A DNA stretch of 64,000 bases from Massospora cicadina (lineage: Eukaryota > Entomophthoromycota > Entomophthoromycetes > Entomophthorales > Entomophthoraceae), in assembly GCA_022478985.1 (NCBI GenBank), contig JAKSZP010009520.1, positions 39,656 through 103,655 of the forward strand. The letters are read 5' to 3'. The notes under the pieces are model-generated. The model saw only the letters and a program-made list of their open reading frames with translations, did no database searches and was not told the origin of the DNA. Both the position numbers and the translations under genes were made by a program. Shown here in pieces: positions 53,600 to 64,000 of the stretch (position 1 is the first letter of the stretch; each line of letters starts with the position of its first letter).

Positions 53600-56500
53600 T
53601 GAACCTTACAAATGTCAACCCAGGATATTCCTATCCCCAAAAAATCCTCCACGGGCTTTTAACCAGTTGTAGAAGAGGAGGTAGAGGAAGTGGAAGTTGA
53701 AGAATATGAGTCAGAGGTAGTGGAAGAGGTATATGAAGAAGAGGAGTTTGAGGAAGAAGATATTTACTAAAAAACCATTGGGAGAGGTAACAATTTAGAT
53801 ATATCCTAAGGAGCCAGCATATATTCATATCATATATCCCTAATAGCCCAGATTGAAGCTGATCTTCAAAGAAACCCAATTCATGAGGATCTGTTAGAGG
53901 TGAATCCCACATCTGATCTATCAGATCCTGATGCAGATATTTATCATATGTCAGGTCAGCGGCTATGACCACTCAATATCTTAAAGAAATAAAACCAAAG
54001 CTGATTGTCTCATATGGTTAAACAAGTAAACACTCATGTCTTTTCACTCACAAAACTCAATAGTTATGACCAAAATAAATTCATATTCCCTACGCAGGTA
54101 TCAGTTGGGCAGCATAAAGTCACATAAAATGCTTTAATGGACATCAGTGCAACTGGGAACCAAATTGAACTGAAGATGGTGAAGGCTTTAGATCTTCCTG
54201 TTACTGCATGAGCAGCTATTATGGGTGCTTCCCATATCCCTATGGTCATACATCCTCTTAGTAACCCTCAGAAGTTTAGGACACATGGACACTCATTTGT
54301 AGCCCACTTCTCAGCTATCCCAGAGCTTCTGTATCCAATGATAGTGGGAGTTGGTTGGTGGTGCCTATATATAAGCATTGACATAGAACAAACCATGCTG
54401 GCATTTAACACATACCTACTTTGGTAAATTCCCTTATTGCCAACTTTAGTCACAGGTTACATAGTGAAAGAAACAGTGGAATACACCATCTCAGATGCTG
54501 TACCTGATTTTCTCAGTATGCCGCAGATCCTGGACCCTTACAAAGTTTGTTTAATGTTAAAAATGCCACCTTATTACAACCATTTTGAGTTTGACTTGAA
54601 CTTACAGTTGACATCAGATTTTATTAGGATCAATTGCCCGTTGTACCCATACATGTATCAGGAAAGTCAAGCTCCTAGGTTTGGCTCGATGACATGGTGG
54701 CTAAGTGGTGGATGATAAAGAAAATTACCTATCTCTTCACCAGTGGGTTTTGCCCAGACTTCAGATGGTACACTGTGACCGTGTGTGGACTACGGTATTA
54801 ATAATGCTACTGTCCCAGATCCATATCCCCTCACTTTTAAAGCTGTCATTTCTAAGCCATTTCCAAATCAACAGTCTTTTCTAAGCTCGATCTAGTTAAA
54901 GCTTTCCACCAAGTTCAGGTGAAGTCTGGTCAGTAATGACTGACTGCTATACAGACATAATATGTAATTTATCAGTTCAAGGTTATGCCCTTTGGCTTAA
55001 AAAATACACCCTTAGTTTTCAGAGCCATATTGACAATACTTTGAAGGGTCTCAGGATCTCCTGAGCACTTGCATACTTTGATGAGATTTAAATTCACTTT
55101 ACAATTTGGAAATGTATACCAATCACTATAGCCATATTAACTGCTCGACATAAGGCTTGATTAGTTGCAAAACTGTCCAAATATAAGTTTTAAAAGGACA
55201 AAGTGCAGATCCCTGGAAATTATATTAAAGGTTGATCATGCTATTGCACCTTCAAAGCTAGATGCTAATTGTTCTTGGCCAACTCCTGTGATACAGAAGC
55301 AACTGCTTAGCTTTCTTAGATCTGTCACCTTTTTGAAGAAGTTTCCACCAGCCATCTCTGAGCTCACATCTCCCTTATACCCCCTCACTGTTATGAATGT
55401 CTCATTTGTTTTGCCCCAGAGTGACAACAATCTTTTGATGCAATAGAAGTCATCACTACTACTATTGTTTTGAGTTATGCTAATGATGACAAACCTTTTA
55501 TTGTGGACTTTGAAGTCTCAAAAACTGCAGCTGGTGCCATCTTGTTACAATAAAATGAGGTGAAAATCCCATGGTTTAAATTAAAAAATGGTTTGCATAG
55601 ATAAGCGTTCTTGGGTTATAAATAAAAAATGAGTTAACTGCCGTGACTTGGTCTCTTATGCATTGGTGATATCTCTTACAAGGCTCCAAGCACACATATT
55701 TGTGAGTACCAACCACAAGTTATTTATCTTCTACTGAAAGCCACACTAGTTGACCCACAGACAAATCAGAGTTAATTGTGACCTTTTGAGTTCTAAAAGC
55801 AAATATGAGTTTTCCAAGGGATTTACACATTACTTGCCAGACATCCTTAGTCAAAATCAGTCAAAGGAGAATGTTCTTATTTGTGACTCTGAATTAGTTA
55901 CAATATCCCCCTGAGCAGATCATTATTCCTCCCTCTACAACAATTGCCGAAGTAGATCCCTACACTACACGTTTTAAGCCAAATCCAGACCCCAAGTTAC
56001 CAAACCACCCAACATTACAATCCTACTACTGATTTTGTTATTCAAATAGAGCCAAACGCTCACACTCAAAACTCCTCCACGTAAGAGGGTTCTCGTTGAT
56101 GATGTGTTGGCTTTGCTAGAAGACTTTCTGAAGTTCTTAACAATATGTCTAAGATTGTTGCTAGTAAGGCTCCATACAGATGGTATCCCAAAAGGATAGG
56201 ATAATATTTCCGTGAAAAATATGGGTTCCCTCTGCCTTGTGTTCCTGCGTCATTAGGGAACATCATGATACCCCCATCATAGGAAACCCAGGCGTGAAGA
56301 AGTATATCAACATTATAAAGCGTGGGTATGATTAAAATGGCCTTACAAAAGATGTTCCCACTTAGGTAGAATATGATTTGTTGTGCCTACTTCAAATTTA
56401 AAAAACAAGCGAAATGGTTTCCTATACCCCTCCAACAAGCAGAAGGGCCATGAATCTAAATTTTGGTAGACTTTACTGTGGGATTGCCAGTGTCCCAGAG

Positions 56501-56819
56501 ATATGATGCGGTCATGGTGTTTTTGGATCACTTTACAAAATATGTCATCTCCATCCTCAACTTGTCAACCATTGTAGCTGAAGAGATGGAGCGGCTGTTT
56601 GTGTCCGTGTTTTTTCTTTGTTTGGTTTACCATAGGAAGTAATCAGCAAAAAAGTTCTCATTTTACCTCAAGATTTTGTGAGCCTTTTGCGAAATGGTTA
56701 AGATCTAACCCTGAAGATCATCAGTAAACTACACTCAATCTGATAACCAAAATGAATTATCAAACTAGTCTTGGAGCTGTATATTTAATTCCATGCTACT
56801 GCCTCCCAGGACACATGGG
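53600..56819 (+). pseudogene. Gypsy G3: gag end, protease, RT, RNase H, integrase
   Basis: An acidic stretch of about 35 codons, mostly Glu with Val and Tyr (53668-53767), then the protease with ALMDISATGNQIEL (54135-54175; the expected Asp-Ser-Gly reads Asp-Ile-Ser) and IVGVGWWCLY. RT: CVDYGINNATVPDPYPL (near 54790), and a catalytic box reading Tyr-Phe-Asp-Glu near 55073, so the second Asp is lost. RNase H and integrase traces follow (YEFSKGFTHYLPDILSQ near 55810). Integrase is cut at 56819 by LTR E2. It is heavily decayed. Confidence 0.55.
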
Positions 56820-57470
56820 TGTTGGGATTTTGACCAAATTATGATTCCTCGATAAGTTCCACTACCAGTGATTTATCAGGCGATGAATAATGATATGAAT
56901 TATTAATGTCAATGATTGTTAAGCTTCTGAGGATGAAGCCCCAACTCATTATTAAATCATTTAAAGCTATGTCAATCACTTATAGGCTTTGAGGTGGAGA
57001 CTATATGTTATCATTCATTATTGATTTATGATTAGACTTCCATGGCTTATTGGGGATGATCCCTGATAGTTTAGTTGAGCAGACTCAAGGGCATAATCGC
57101 CAACACTCAGAAATGAAGATGATGGGTGTACTGACCAATAGCATTTCAAATGCTGCAGGTTGATGATTAAAGTTTATCTCTGGGGACTGATGCCAATGGT
57201 TCTGACAGGTAGGCATTAAAATGCCATTAACGACCTATATATAATCACTTTGCTAATAAAATTTAACTTGCTCTTGTTCTTACTAGATTTTACTATAATT
57301 GTTTTAGTTTGTCCTAGAGAGAAAGTGTCTAGAAATTTAATTGAACAGAGGTCAAGTTTTGCCTGAACTGTTATTTGGCTCCGATTTGTGCTTCTTGTCA
57401 TCATACAGGGTGCTTTATTAATTAGATAAATAAACCCTCATGAATCTGTGCAGCGACAGCTTTTCAACGA
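56820..57470 (+). mobile_element. LTR of family E, copy E2 (651 bp)
   Basis: Starts TGTTGGGATT within the integrase of G3 and ends ...CTTTTCAACGA. Homologous to E1 (19641-20534) in its 3' half. Two boxes like GTCAAT(G/C)A(T/C)T near 56907 and 56973 recall those of E1. Confidence 0.6.
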
Positions 57471-57471
57471 G

Positions 57472-57484
57472 TGGTGCTCACCAC
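57472..57484 (+). promoter_or_regulatory. Family E primer-binding site
   Basis: TGGTGCTCACCAC, 1-2 bp after the LTR end; differs from the family A site by one base. Confidence 0.6.
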
Positions 57485-58835
57485 ATTGTGTTTCAGGGAT
57501 GAAATTTCCTGAAATTAAGGAGGTAAGAAAATGAGCGGTGAAATGACAAGTTAAGGGGGGAGTGGCCAAGTTGGGGCTGGTGAGTGCAGAACTCCCGAAT
57601 TTGTGGACTTAGAATACATTGGAATAAGAAACTTCTGTGAAATTTTTTGTTGATCCACTGTCTCTTTAAGCAGCAGAAGGATGGTAAAGACAATTTCGCA
57701 AAACTGCAACTTGAGATTGGTGACATAAAGACTAAAACTAAGCTGAAATAAAAGGATTTTGGACTAAGTTATCAGGTTAGAAGTTATGGCTTTAGACTTC
57801 TTATCACTCAAGCAAAGTTTAGGATTTGGTGGCTGAGTCAAAGCAATGGATGATATTATAATAGACCAGGGTTTGACAAGATCAAGATGCAAGGTCAAGT
57901 CATGCTGCTAAGGAAAACCTCAGACAACAATACCAACAAACTCCACCAGATTAACAAAGAGTTTGAGGAATTGCATTGGAAGTATCAGAAGTTGAAGGCA
58001 TGGAAGTTGGGTCAGGAGAAGTGGAAGAATACCATCTTTGAAAGATTATCCAAGTTGGAAGGGGACATTGGCTGTTGTCATGAGAATCCTGAAGGCTAAT
58101 CATTCTATTCAGAGAGGGTTCCTCATCTGGAGATGACAGCTCTAACGAATCCAGTCTTGGAATTCTATGGAATGCGCTGGAAACCCTAGGCACTTACCAT
58201 GTATTAGGCTTTACCTCCTCAGCTAAAGTCACTAGTTGGAGGGCAAATAGTGGCATCAATCCCCCTTGAGACCGTGAAATTTTTTATAACAGTAAAGCTA
58301 TCAGAGTTTCAGAGGAACAACTTTCCAGCGTTCTTTAAGATTTTTGAGATGACCATGGTAGGATGTGGGTATCGCCAAAAGGCTGTTACTTTAATCAAAT
58401 GTCTTGAAATGAATAGCCAGAATTTTTATTCTACCACAATTAACCACCAATTAGTGGACTTACACTGAGGCGATGGATGCAATTATGGGTGAGTTTGGCA
58501 GCCCTGTGCACATCGCCAATCAGAAACAGGAATTCATTAGCATCCAGTTTCATAAAGATGATTCCATTTAAACATCTTCTGACAAACCTTACTAAGAAGC
58601 CCAGATAATCTCTAAGGTAAGAGCATTGACCTGATTTGATGCTCAGATTGCAATGAATCAGCACTGCAGGACATATGGAGTTGTTTCATGCTATGATCTC
58701 TGCCTTGAATGCGGATACAAAAACTGCTCAGATGCTAGAATTCATATGGACATGTGGGACCACCTTTGGAGCTCCCACTAAAACCTTCTTTACTTTAAAT
58801 ACTTTTAATATGAGTTGTAGGAATCCAGCTAGTTG
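57485..58835 (+). pseudogene. Family E element gag
   Basis: Short plus-strand frames: 57887-58099 with a coiled-coil-like, Lys/Glu/Asn-rich stretch, 58250-58468 (VKLSEFQRNNFPAFFKIFEM) and 58675-58908 (LFHAMISALNADTKTAQMLEFIWTCG). The order and composition suit a gag. No zinc knuckle is present before LTR D2 of the next element cuts it at 58836. Confidence 0.45.
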
Positions 58836-58870
58836 TGTGCTCGCTGGTGCTTCGCCGCTGGATTCCACAA
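58815..58870. repeat. Inverted repeat spanning the outer end of LTR D2
   Basis: TTGTAGGAATCCAGC (58815-58829) and GCTGGATTCCACAA (58857-58870) pair over 14 bp with one bulged A. The right arm is within the LTR; the left arm is in flanking gag sequence. D1 has only a short version (ATCCAG/CTGGAT). Confidence 0.55.
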
Positions 58871-59494
58871 CTATATTGTTAAATAAAGCTAAAAACACTA
58901 ATAAATAAAAACTAGTTTCTTATAAGTTTTATAGATGTGTGCGTGGGAAAGAGAAAAAAGAACCCTCTTGATATCCAACGGTCACTATTTAAAAAGTATT
59001 GAGTGTCAAAGGGATTAAATGGTTTTTTAAAAAATGGCTTAGTAAGGTCCAGATAAGGAAATATGTAAATTCAACCTATCAAAGCTCAGAAAACTCGCTT
59101 AACTTTGGCTGAACAATGGAAGGGAAACAATTTTTTGGCAAGACGTATCCATGGGGTAAAGATTTTTATAAATTTCAGCCAATCCCCATTAGCTAAAATT
59201 ATTTCACCTTGGGGACCTCCGCCACACCTATAAAAGGGGGTGAGCCCCACTTAAGTTTTTGAAGGGAACTGGATGTGGCTGGGGGAGAAAACTCCAATGG
59301 ACTCCCTGGGTTCCCTTGCATGGTTGGGGCAATTTGACTGCCCAACTTTGTGCTAATTGCCCGTTTAGTATTTGTAACAGTGTTACCCCAATTTTTGGGG
59401 TTCCACCGAGAATTGACCAGGGTCTTTTGGACAAAAATCTCTATTATTAATTAAATCAATTGTATCATTATCATGGACTTGTAAATATCTGACA
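58836..59494 (-). mobile_element. LTR of family D, copy D2: 3' LTR of element C-prime
   Basis: On the minus strand it starts TGTCAGATATTT after AAAAGGGGAAA (59495-59505) and ends ...CAGCGAGCACA. Homologous to D1. The pol frame of C-prime runs up to this tract. A TATA box on the opposite strand (TATAAAAGGGGG, near 59229) is shared with D1. Confidence 0.7.
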
Positions 59495-59677
59495 TTTCCC
59501 CTTTTCAGCCAATTTTGACCCAAAACATTCTTATCTTGAAGCTGGGAGGGCAAATGTCTGACATCACCCCTCTCAAGAATGTTGGGGGGAGAATAGGGCC
59601 ATAGGAATCAGCCATGAACTCTGTTAATGGTAACTCCTGTAGCAAGGGATTTGATGGTGTACTCCTCTCCTCGCTTG
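59495..59677 (-). pseudogene. Element C-prime pol tail (left of solo LTR)
   Basis: Minus-strand frame continuing from 60848 once the solo LTR and one TSD are removed: after a GPFVVTYK-type GPF domain it reads KRGEEYTIKSLATGVTI and ends near LPSQLQDKNVLGQNWLKRG at the polypurine tract. One stop codon interrupts it. It shows that the C family integrase lacks a chromodomain. Confidence 0.6.
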
Positions 59678-59845
59678 TGTGATGGTCAAGGTGCTGCCTG
59701 ACTGCCACATAGCCCCAACTCCCCCTAAGGCGGGGATCGCGGCTAATAGTGTCACACTAAATATACATAAAAGCATCGGGCTTGAGGGCACTGACCCTCA
59801 GAAATGGCATTCTGACAAATCAGATGCCACAAAACTTACAAAACC

Positions 59846-60340
59846 TTGAGGCAAAGGCAGAAAAAGTCAACTAAATGTCAACTGGGCCAATCAGAGGCTG
59901 CCAACCCAAATTCTGTGGCCTCATGTGTAGCAATTGGCAACGGCAAAGAGCAGCCCAGCAAATCAGGGGCTGCCAAGCTGGATTATGCCAAGAATGGAAG
60001 TGGCATGAATCATGGTATTGTGCAGCTCAGCGAATCAGGAGCTGTCATGCCAAATAACACTAAAAGAGGAAATGTTGGCATTTGGCAGCTCGACAAATCA
60101 GGAGCTGCCAAGCCAAATAACTCCATAAAAGGAAATGACAGCATCAGGCAGCTCAACAAATCAGGAGCCACCAAGCCAATTCCACCACTCGTTGAAATTA
60201 TCAAAAGCCATGGTGAAGGGCAGCCCAGCGAATCAAGGGCTTCCAAGCCAAATATCCCAAAAATGGAATTTTGTGATAAGGTGGAGATGAGCTCTGATTT
60301 GTCCTCAACAAACAGAAATATATGTGAAAAAGTTCCGTAA
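59846..60340 (+). CDS. Repeat-rich ORF in solo LTR (U3 position), unknown
   Basis: An intact 164-codon hydrophilic ORF made mainly of six repeats with the core (Q)(L/P)xxSGAAKPN, 21 or 24 residues each. The region occupies the position of ORF-a in element B, but no sequence match to ORF-a is evident. The last 25 residues are unique and polar (EFCDKVEMSSDLSSTN). No family is recognised. Intact coding despite its repetitive nature, in an otherwise decayed neighbourhood, suggests either recent insertion or chance maintenance of frame because every unit length is a multiple of three. Confidence 0.45.
   Translation: MRQRQKKSTKCQLGQSEAANPNSVASCVAIGNGKEQPSKSGAAKLDYAKNGSGMNHGIVQLSESGAVMPNNTKRGNVGIWQLDKSGAAKPNNSIKGNDSIRQLNKSGATKPIPPLVEIIKSHGEGQPSESRASKPNIPKMEFCDKVEMSSDLSSTNRNICEKVP
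59879..60292 (+). repeat. Minisatellite, six units of 72 or 63 bp
   Basis: Unit starts at 59879, 59951, 60023, 60086, 60149 and 60221 (spacings 72, 72, 63, 63, 72). Core CAGCTCAGCAAATCAGGAGC, then TGCCAAGCC. All spacings are multiples of nine, so the frame of the ORF is kept. Confidence 0.8.
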
Positions 60341-60609
60341 TGCCATGGGTACTTGAAGGACAGTCTAGAATGGGCCTAGATGAGAATATCAGAGACTGAG
60401 ATTCTTGAATTAGGCCTGCGGACTCCGCAGGGTCCAATTTTCCCATATTCCCCATTCCCTAATATAAAAAAACCAAGCAAAGGTGTTTAAAACAACTTTG
60501 TCTTCTAATAAATATGTTAAAAACCTATAAAATTGAAAATACAATTTTGAAATTTTGAAATCATTTATTTAAGATTCCAAGGAAAAACATGGATTTTGAG
60601 TGAATCAAC

Positions 60610-60855
60610 ATGGACCATTCCTCAGATTTTGACAGAGCTGTCGCCTCTCTGTATGCTCTCTCTGGAGGCCAAACTGCCCTCCTCAGTGTGAGCATCATTC
60701 TTACAGTGTTCCAAGTATATCTAAATCGCTCAACAAGCCAACAAATGTGGGACCTCACCACATCGGCCCTCTCTTGCCTATGGGCCCTCACATGGGCCCT
60801 CTTGCCCAACTGCTTTGTGGCAATGTGGAGAGACTTTGTTTGTCACAGCTTGTAA
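60610..60855 (+). CDS. ORF-b of solo LTR: two-helix membrane protein, unknown
   Basis: An intact 81-codon ORF ending 8 bp beyond the LTR end. Hydrophobic stretches TALLSVSIILTVFQVYL and SALSCLWALTWALLPNCF are separated by a polar loop of about 16 residues. The acidic, Ser-rich N-terminus (MDHSSDFDRA) precedes them. Position and pattern match ORF-b at 12746, 17210 and 27684, although residues are poorly conserved. The function is unknown. Confidence 0.45.
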   Translation: MDHSSDFDRAVASLYALSGGQTALLSVSIILTVFQVYLNRSTSQQMWDLTTSALSCLWALTWALLPNCFVAMWRDFVCHSL

Positions 60856-61914
60856 GTGACTACAAAAGGGCCTTCCCAAATAGACCCTAGTTTCTCCCTT
60901 TTAGGGGTGATACATTTGTGGTAGTAAAGCACCAAGTCAGATACTTGGAAGGTAGGAAGAGGGGCTTGAAGCTCATTAGCAGCTTGGCCCTCTTTTTTAA
61001 CAGTTTTGGCCAAGTTAGTCATAGCCTATGATCTTAACGGAATGATGTGCTGGGCCAACTTCTTCATGGCTTTCTCAGGTTAGTCCCATAAAAATGTCTT
61101 TGGCTAATAATGCTGGCACCCTAGGTTTACTTCCATACAACACACAAGAAATGAGACATCTTAAGGATCCGGTGGTGACTGATATGGTAGGTTATATGGC
61201 AATTGGTAAGTACTGATCCCAGTGAAGGGGGTCTGAAGTGGCCATTTTCCGTAATATAGAGACCAGGGTCCCATTGGCTCTTTCCACGGTACCATTGGTT
61301 GAAGGATTGTAGGGGGAAGAAAAGTGCTGTTGTATGCCCATGGAGGTCGCGAGAATATTCACCACACAAGAGGTGAAGTTCTTACCATTATCACAGAACA
61401 GAACTTGGGGTAACTGTGTCAAGTGAAAATATATTGGTGGAGGAAAGTGGCTTTGGCTTTGGCCGTCTGAGCTAAGATAGCCACAGCCTCAACTCATTTG
61501 ATAAAGTGATCAATCCCTACCAAGATATATTGATTTCCACCTGTAGTTTAGGGTAGAGGGCCAGCCACATCGATACTTATTGTGTGGAAAGGCTGTTGAG
61601 GGGTGGTAGTTGATATCGATATTTATTTTGAATCTGGATTGCTTTTTACATGTCAGACAGGCATCCAAGACTTTGATGATGGTCTCCATGATTCCCTCCC
61701 AATAGTAGCGTTCTTTTACCCACTAATACATTTTCTGCACTCCGCTATGCCCTAGGAGGGCATGAGACTCTATAATGACAGGTACTTGCTCGGAGGGTTG
61801 GAGGTAGAGTAAACAGTTCACCCCTACTTCCTTGTATAGATTCCCATTTACCACCTTAGTGTTATGGGATTGTTGAGCCAGCATATTCTGGACTGGTTCG
61901 TCCACATCCTTCAA
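60848..61914 (-). pseudogene. Element C-prime integrase
   Basis: Minus-strand pieces: 61723-61914 with the zinc-binding start (SHALLGHSGVQKMY), and 61192-61422 with VLFCDNGKNFTS (second Asp) and SSPYNPSTNGTVERANGTL, where the catalytic Glu is intact. The C-terminal domain is at 60850-61100. The first Asp region (near 61560) is broken. Frameshifts separate the pieces. Confidence 0.75.
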
Positions 61915-62039
61915 AGCATCAGGGACATTAGGAGATCATGTAGCCAATCTGCTTCACTATTTATCTAAGTGAAGGACGAGCAGCAGAGTCAACCCATTGA
62001 CATTAATGTGGCTCATCCCATCTCAGTGAACAATGGTCA

Positions 62040-63138
62040 TATCATAGTGCTGGAGTTTCAAAGCTCAGCGTGCTAACCGCCCAGTGGGATCTTTCATATA
62101 TTTTAATCACTTTAAAGAGGCGTGATCAGTAACCACTTTAAACGAGGTCCCATATAAGAAAGGGCGGTAATATAACAGCGAGCAAGATGACCAGGAATTC
62201 CTTCTCAGTGACGCTATAGTTGCGCTCTGCCTTAGAGAGAATCTTGCTGAAATATGAAACGGGGTGATCAACCCCATGCTCATCCAGTTGAGGCAAGATA
62301 GCTCCAACGGCTTAATAAGAGGCATCAGTAAACAGCATGAAGGATTTACTATAGTAAGGGTGGCGTAGGATTGGCCGTTGCTGCAGCAGCTTTTTTAGCG
62401 TTTCAAAAGAAGTCTGTTGTTCCGCTCCCCAATGGGAAGGGGTGTTACTAGTTAAAAGCTGTATGAGGGGCTCACTGAGCTGAGAGAATTTTAGGATTAA
62501 TTTATGCTTTTTGCCCATCATGCTCGAGAACACCTGAGTATAATGGAGGGTTTTAGGAGCAGCCATCTTGGATATCGCCTCAACCTTATCATGGAGAGGC
62601 TGGATCCCATCGGAGGAGATGGCGTGGCCCAGGAAGTACAACTTCTTTTGGAAGAATGTACATTTGGAGGGCTTCAGCTTAATCTGAGAGGCCTACAAGC
62701 GTTGGAAAATTTCCTTAAAATGAGAAAGGTTCTCATTGAATGTTCGGGAGAAGACAGTGATATCATCAATATATACAATTATGCAACTATTCTTCAGATC
62801 CTGCAAGATGTGATCCATTGCCCGCTGGAAAGTGGCGGGCGCGTTTCACAAAACCCTTGTAGTAGTTGGGTAGGTTGGAAGAGACCCTCGCAGCAGATAA
62901 GCGCACACTTTTCCTAGTCTTGTGGAGAAAGGTCCATCAGCCAGTATCCACTAAAGTCCATGGCGGAGAAGGATTTGGACCCAGAGAGTTGGGCCAGAGC
63001 GTCATCAATTCGCTGGATTAGGTAGCTGTCCTTCTTGGTGAGGTTATTCAGCTTGCGGTAGTCCATAACTACCTGATTCCCACCATTTTTCTTTTTTGTG
63101 AGCAATAGTGAAGATGACCAAGGACTTTGAGAAGGCAT
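62040..63138 (-). pseudogene. Element C-prime reverse transcriptase and RNase H
   Basis: 62914-63138 has SPWSSSLLLTKKKNGGNQVVMDYRKLNN and KSFSAMDFSGYW; the catalytic YIDD is intact at 62762-62773, followed by ITVFSRTFNENLSHF; 62312-62641 has YFLGHAISSDGIQPL, the tether and the start of RNase H (SFMLFTDASY); 62107-62325 completes RNase H (YGTSFKVVTDHASLK). It is the best preserved pol of the window, yet still split over several frames. A plus-strand ORF across it (62504-62917) is a shadow. Confidence 0.8.
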
Positions 63139-64000
63139 TAATAGACCCGCGTCCAGTAACTGTTTAAACTCCGTCCTCTTCTGGAGCTCCTCAATTTTTG
63201 ATTTCTGATAGGCTTGGATTGAATAGGCTTGGTATCACCAACATCAATGGTGTGGCACCAGCCCTTCATAAGCCCATAGTCAGTATCAGATTTGGAGAAA
63301 ATATCACTATATGACTCTAATAAATAGTGAACTTTATTAAGCTCATCGGGAATTAGATCATCAGAAATCAGGACGTTGGGCAAAGCGCATATATTTGGTC
63401 TGTGGGTAGTCCCATATCTAGCATAGACCCAATATAATGGACTTGGTGGATGTCCTCAATTGGATTCAACAGGGCTTTTCCAATCTCTTGATGTTTCTTT
63501 ACAACCATATCCTTGTTAGTGAGATTCCCCAGCAGGAGATTAATAGGTCGCTGATAAGCAGGGTCTAAGATATCTGGCAATACACAAGGTTCCAAAGGGC
63601 TTATTCAATTATGCTTGTTAACTGCAGGAGCCAGTTGCAGCGGATTTGCATAGTAATTTTGGTGTCTATCACCTTTTGTTCACCCTCTTTGACTACTACC
63701 TCCTCTGACGCATACAATGGAATTCCCTCAGAACCATAGACAGAGTCAGGCAGCTTTTTTATGTTTCTGCCCGATTTGGTATAAGTAAGGGTTAGGGCGG
63801 ATGAAGTGTACTCAACTACTCATGTATATTCCTTCTTTTTTAGGCTCATCAGTTGTAAAGACTGGAGAACTTCGTAATTTAAAAGGGAGAGAAATCCCTG
63901 TTTCATATTTATGATTCCATCATACTCAATCATAGATTGAGTGCCAATGAGTAGGTCATATGAGTTATTGGTGAATGCCATTGCAGGTGCAGCTAGTAGG
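63138..64000 (-). pseudogene. Element C-prime protease and RT N-terminus, open at right edge
   Basis: 63368-63595 (ILDPAYQRPINLLLGNLTNKD) and 63138-63383 (VHYLLESYSDIFSKSDTDYGL, IDVGDTKPIQSKPIR) lead into RT. Further right, to 64000, a frame with NNSYDLLIGTQSMIEYDGII is the second half of the protease. The active site and gag lie outside the window. Confidence 0.65.

Larger units (their letters stand above)
59678..60847 (+). mobile_element. Solo LTR with two ORFs, inside C-prime integrase
   Basis: A 1170 bp segment with TGTGATGG...TTTGTCACA ends, flanked by a perfect GCTTG duplication (59673-59677 and 60848-60852). It contains a repeat-rich ORF (59846-60340) in the U3-like half and a two-helix ORF (60610-60855) at its 3' end that stays open across the LTR end. 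This is the architecture of element B LTRs although the nucleotide sequence differs. TATAAAAAAACC near 60465 is a possible promoter. Confidence 0.7.

Noticed and set aside
59750..60847. Solo LTR starting at TGTCACAC (59750)
   Set aside because: The 5 bp flanks (AATAG and GCTTG) disagree, whereas a start at 59678 gives a perfect GCTTG duplication.
62504..62917. A 137-codon plus-strand ORF
   Set aside because: It is antisense to the well-recognised RT of C-prime, including the YIDD box; a shadow.

Overview
The window looks like a repeat graveyard from a large, AT-rich fungal genome. A basidiomycete, most likely a rust fungus (Pucciniales), fits best: Ty3/Gypsy chromoviruses and EN/RT-type LINEs are layered on each other, almost every coding frame is broken, and there is one intact proline/alanine-rich, probably secreted protein. 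The species cannot be fixed from the sequence. No rRNA, intact tRNA, CRISPR or bacterial-type operon was seen.

Layout. 1-2260: a LINE on the minus strand (L1), cut by the window edge. 2440-19640: one decayed minus-strand Gypsy ('C'), interrupted by an LTR of family D (4018-4680), an LTR of family A (4771-6105), a complete 7.2 kb chromovirus 'B' (7145-14364, with LTRs of 1372 and 1371 bp and a perfect TAATC target duplication), and a solo LTR (16689-17539). 19641-22700: an LTR of family E, AT-rich repeats and a tRNA-like SINE candidate. 22705-23721: the only intact host-like gene. 24215-26134: an ORF1-only LINE derivative (L4) with 12 bp target duplications. 27600-28012: a B-like LTR end. 28013-34671: Gypsy G2 with both LTRs. 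35205-36353: a minus-strand family A LTR. 36927-39339: a gag-like remnant. 39340-41349: two family A LTRs separated by only 152 bp. 41350-52388: the rest of a family A Gypsy, split by a nearly full-length LINE (L3, 41795-48611). 52389-56819: Gypsy G3. 56820-58835: family E LTR plus gag. 58836-64000: minus-strand Gypsy C-prime, with a solo LTR (59678-60847, TSD GCTTG) inside it.

Main leads. (1) Four B-like LTRs carry a short ORF that starts 60-90 bp after the inferred transcription start, encodes paired hydrophobic segments and stays open across the LTR end toward gag. In element B the site next to the LTR is an 11-base complement of the inferred 5' end of the RNA, which is the Tf1/sushi self-priming arrangement. 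(2) Copies of the LINE 3' end as short as 19 bp are inserted with 16 bp target duplications. One sits at the exact site used by full-length L3. (3) L4 keeps ORF1 but has no endonuclease or RT. (4) Family A LTRs hold a repeated 22 bp box and a U5 hairpin with compensatory changes. All homologies within the window were judged by eye; none was computed.
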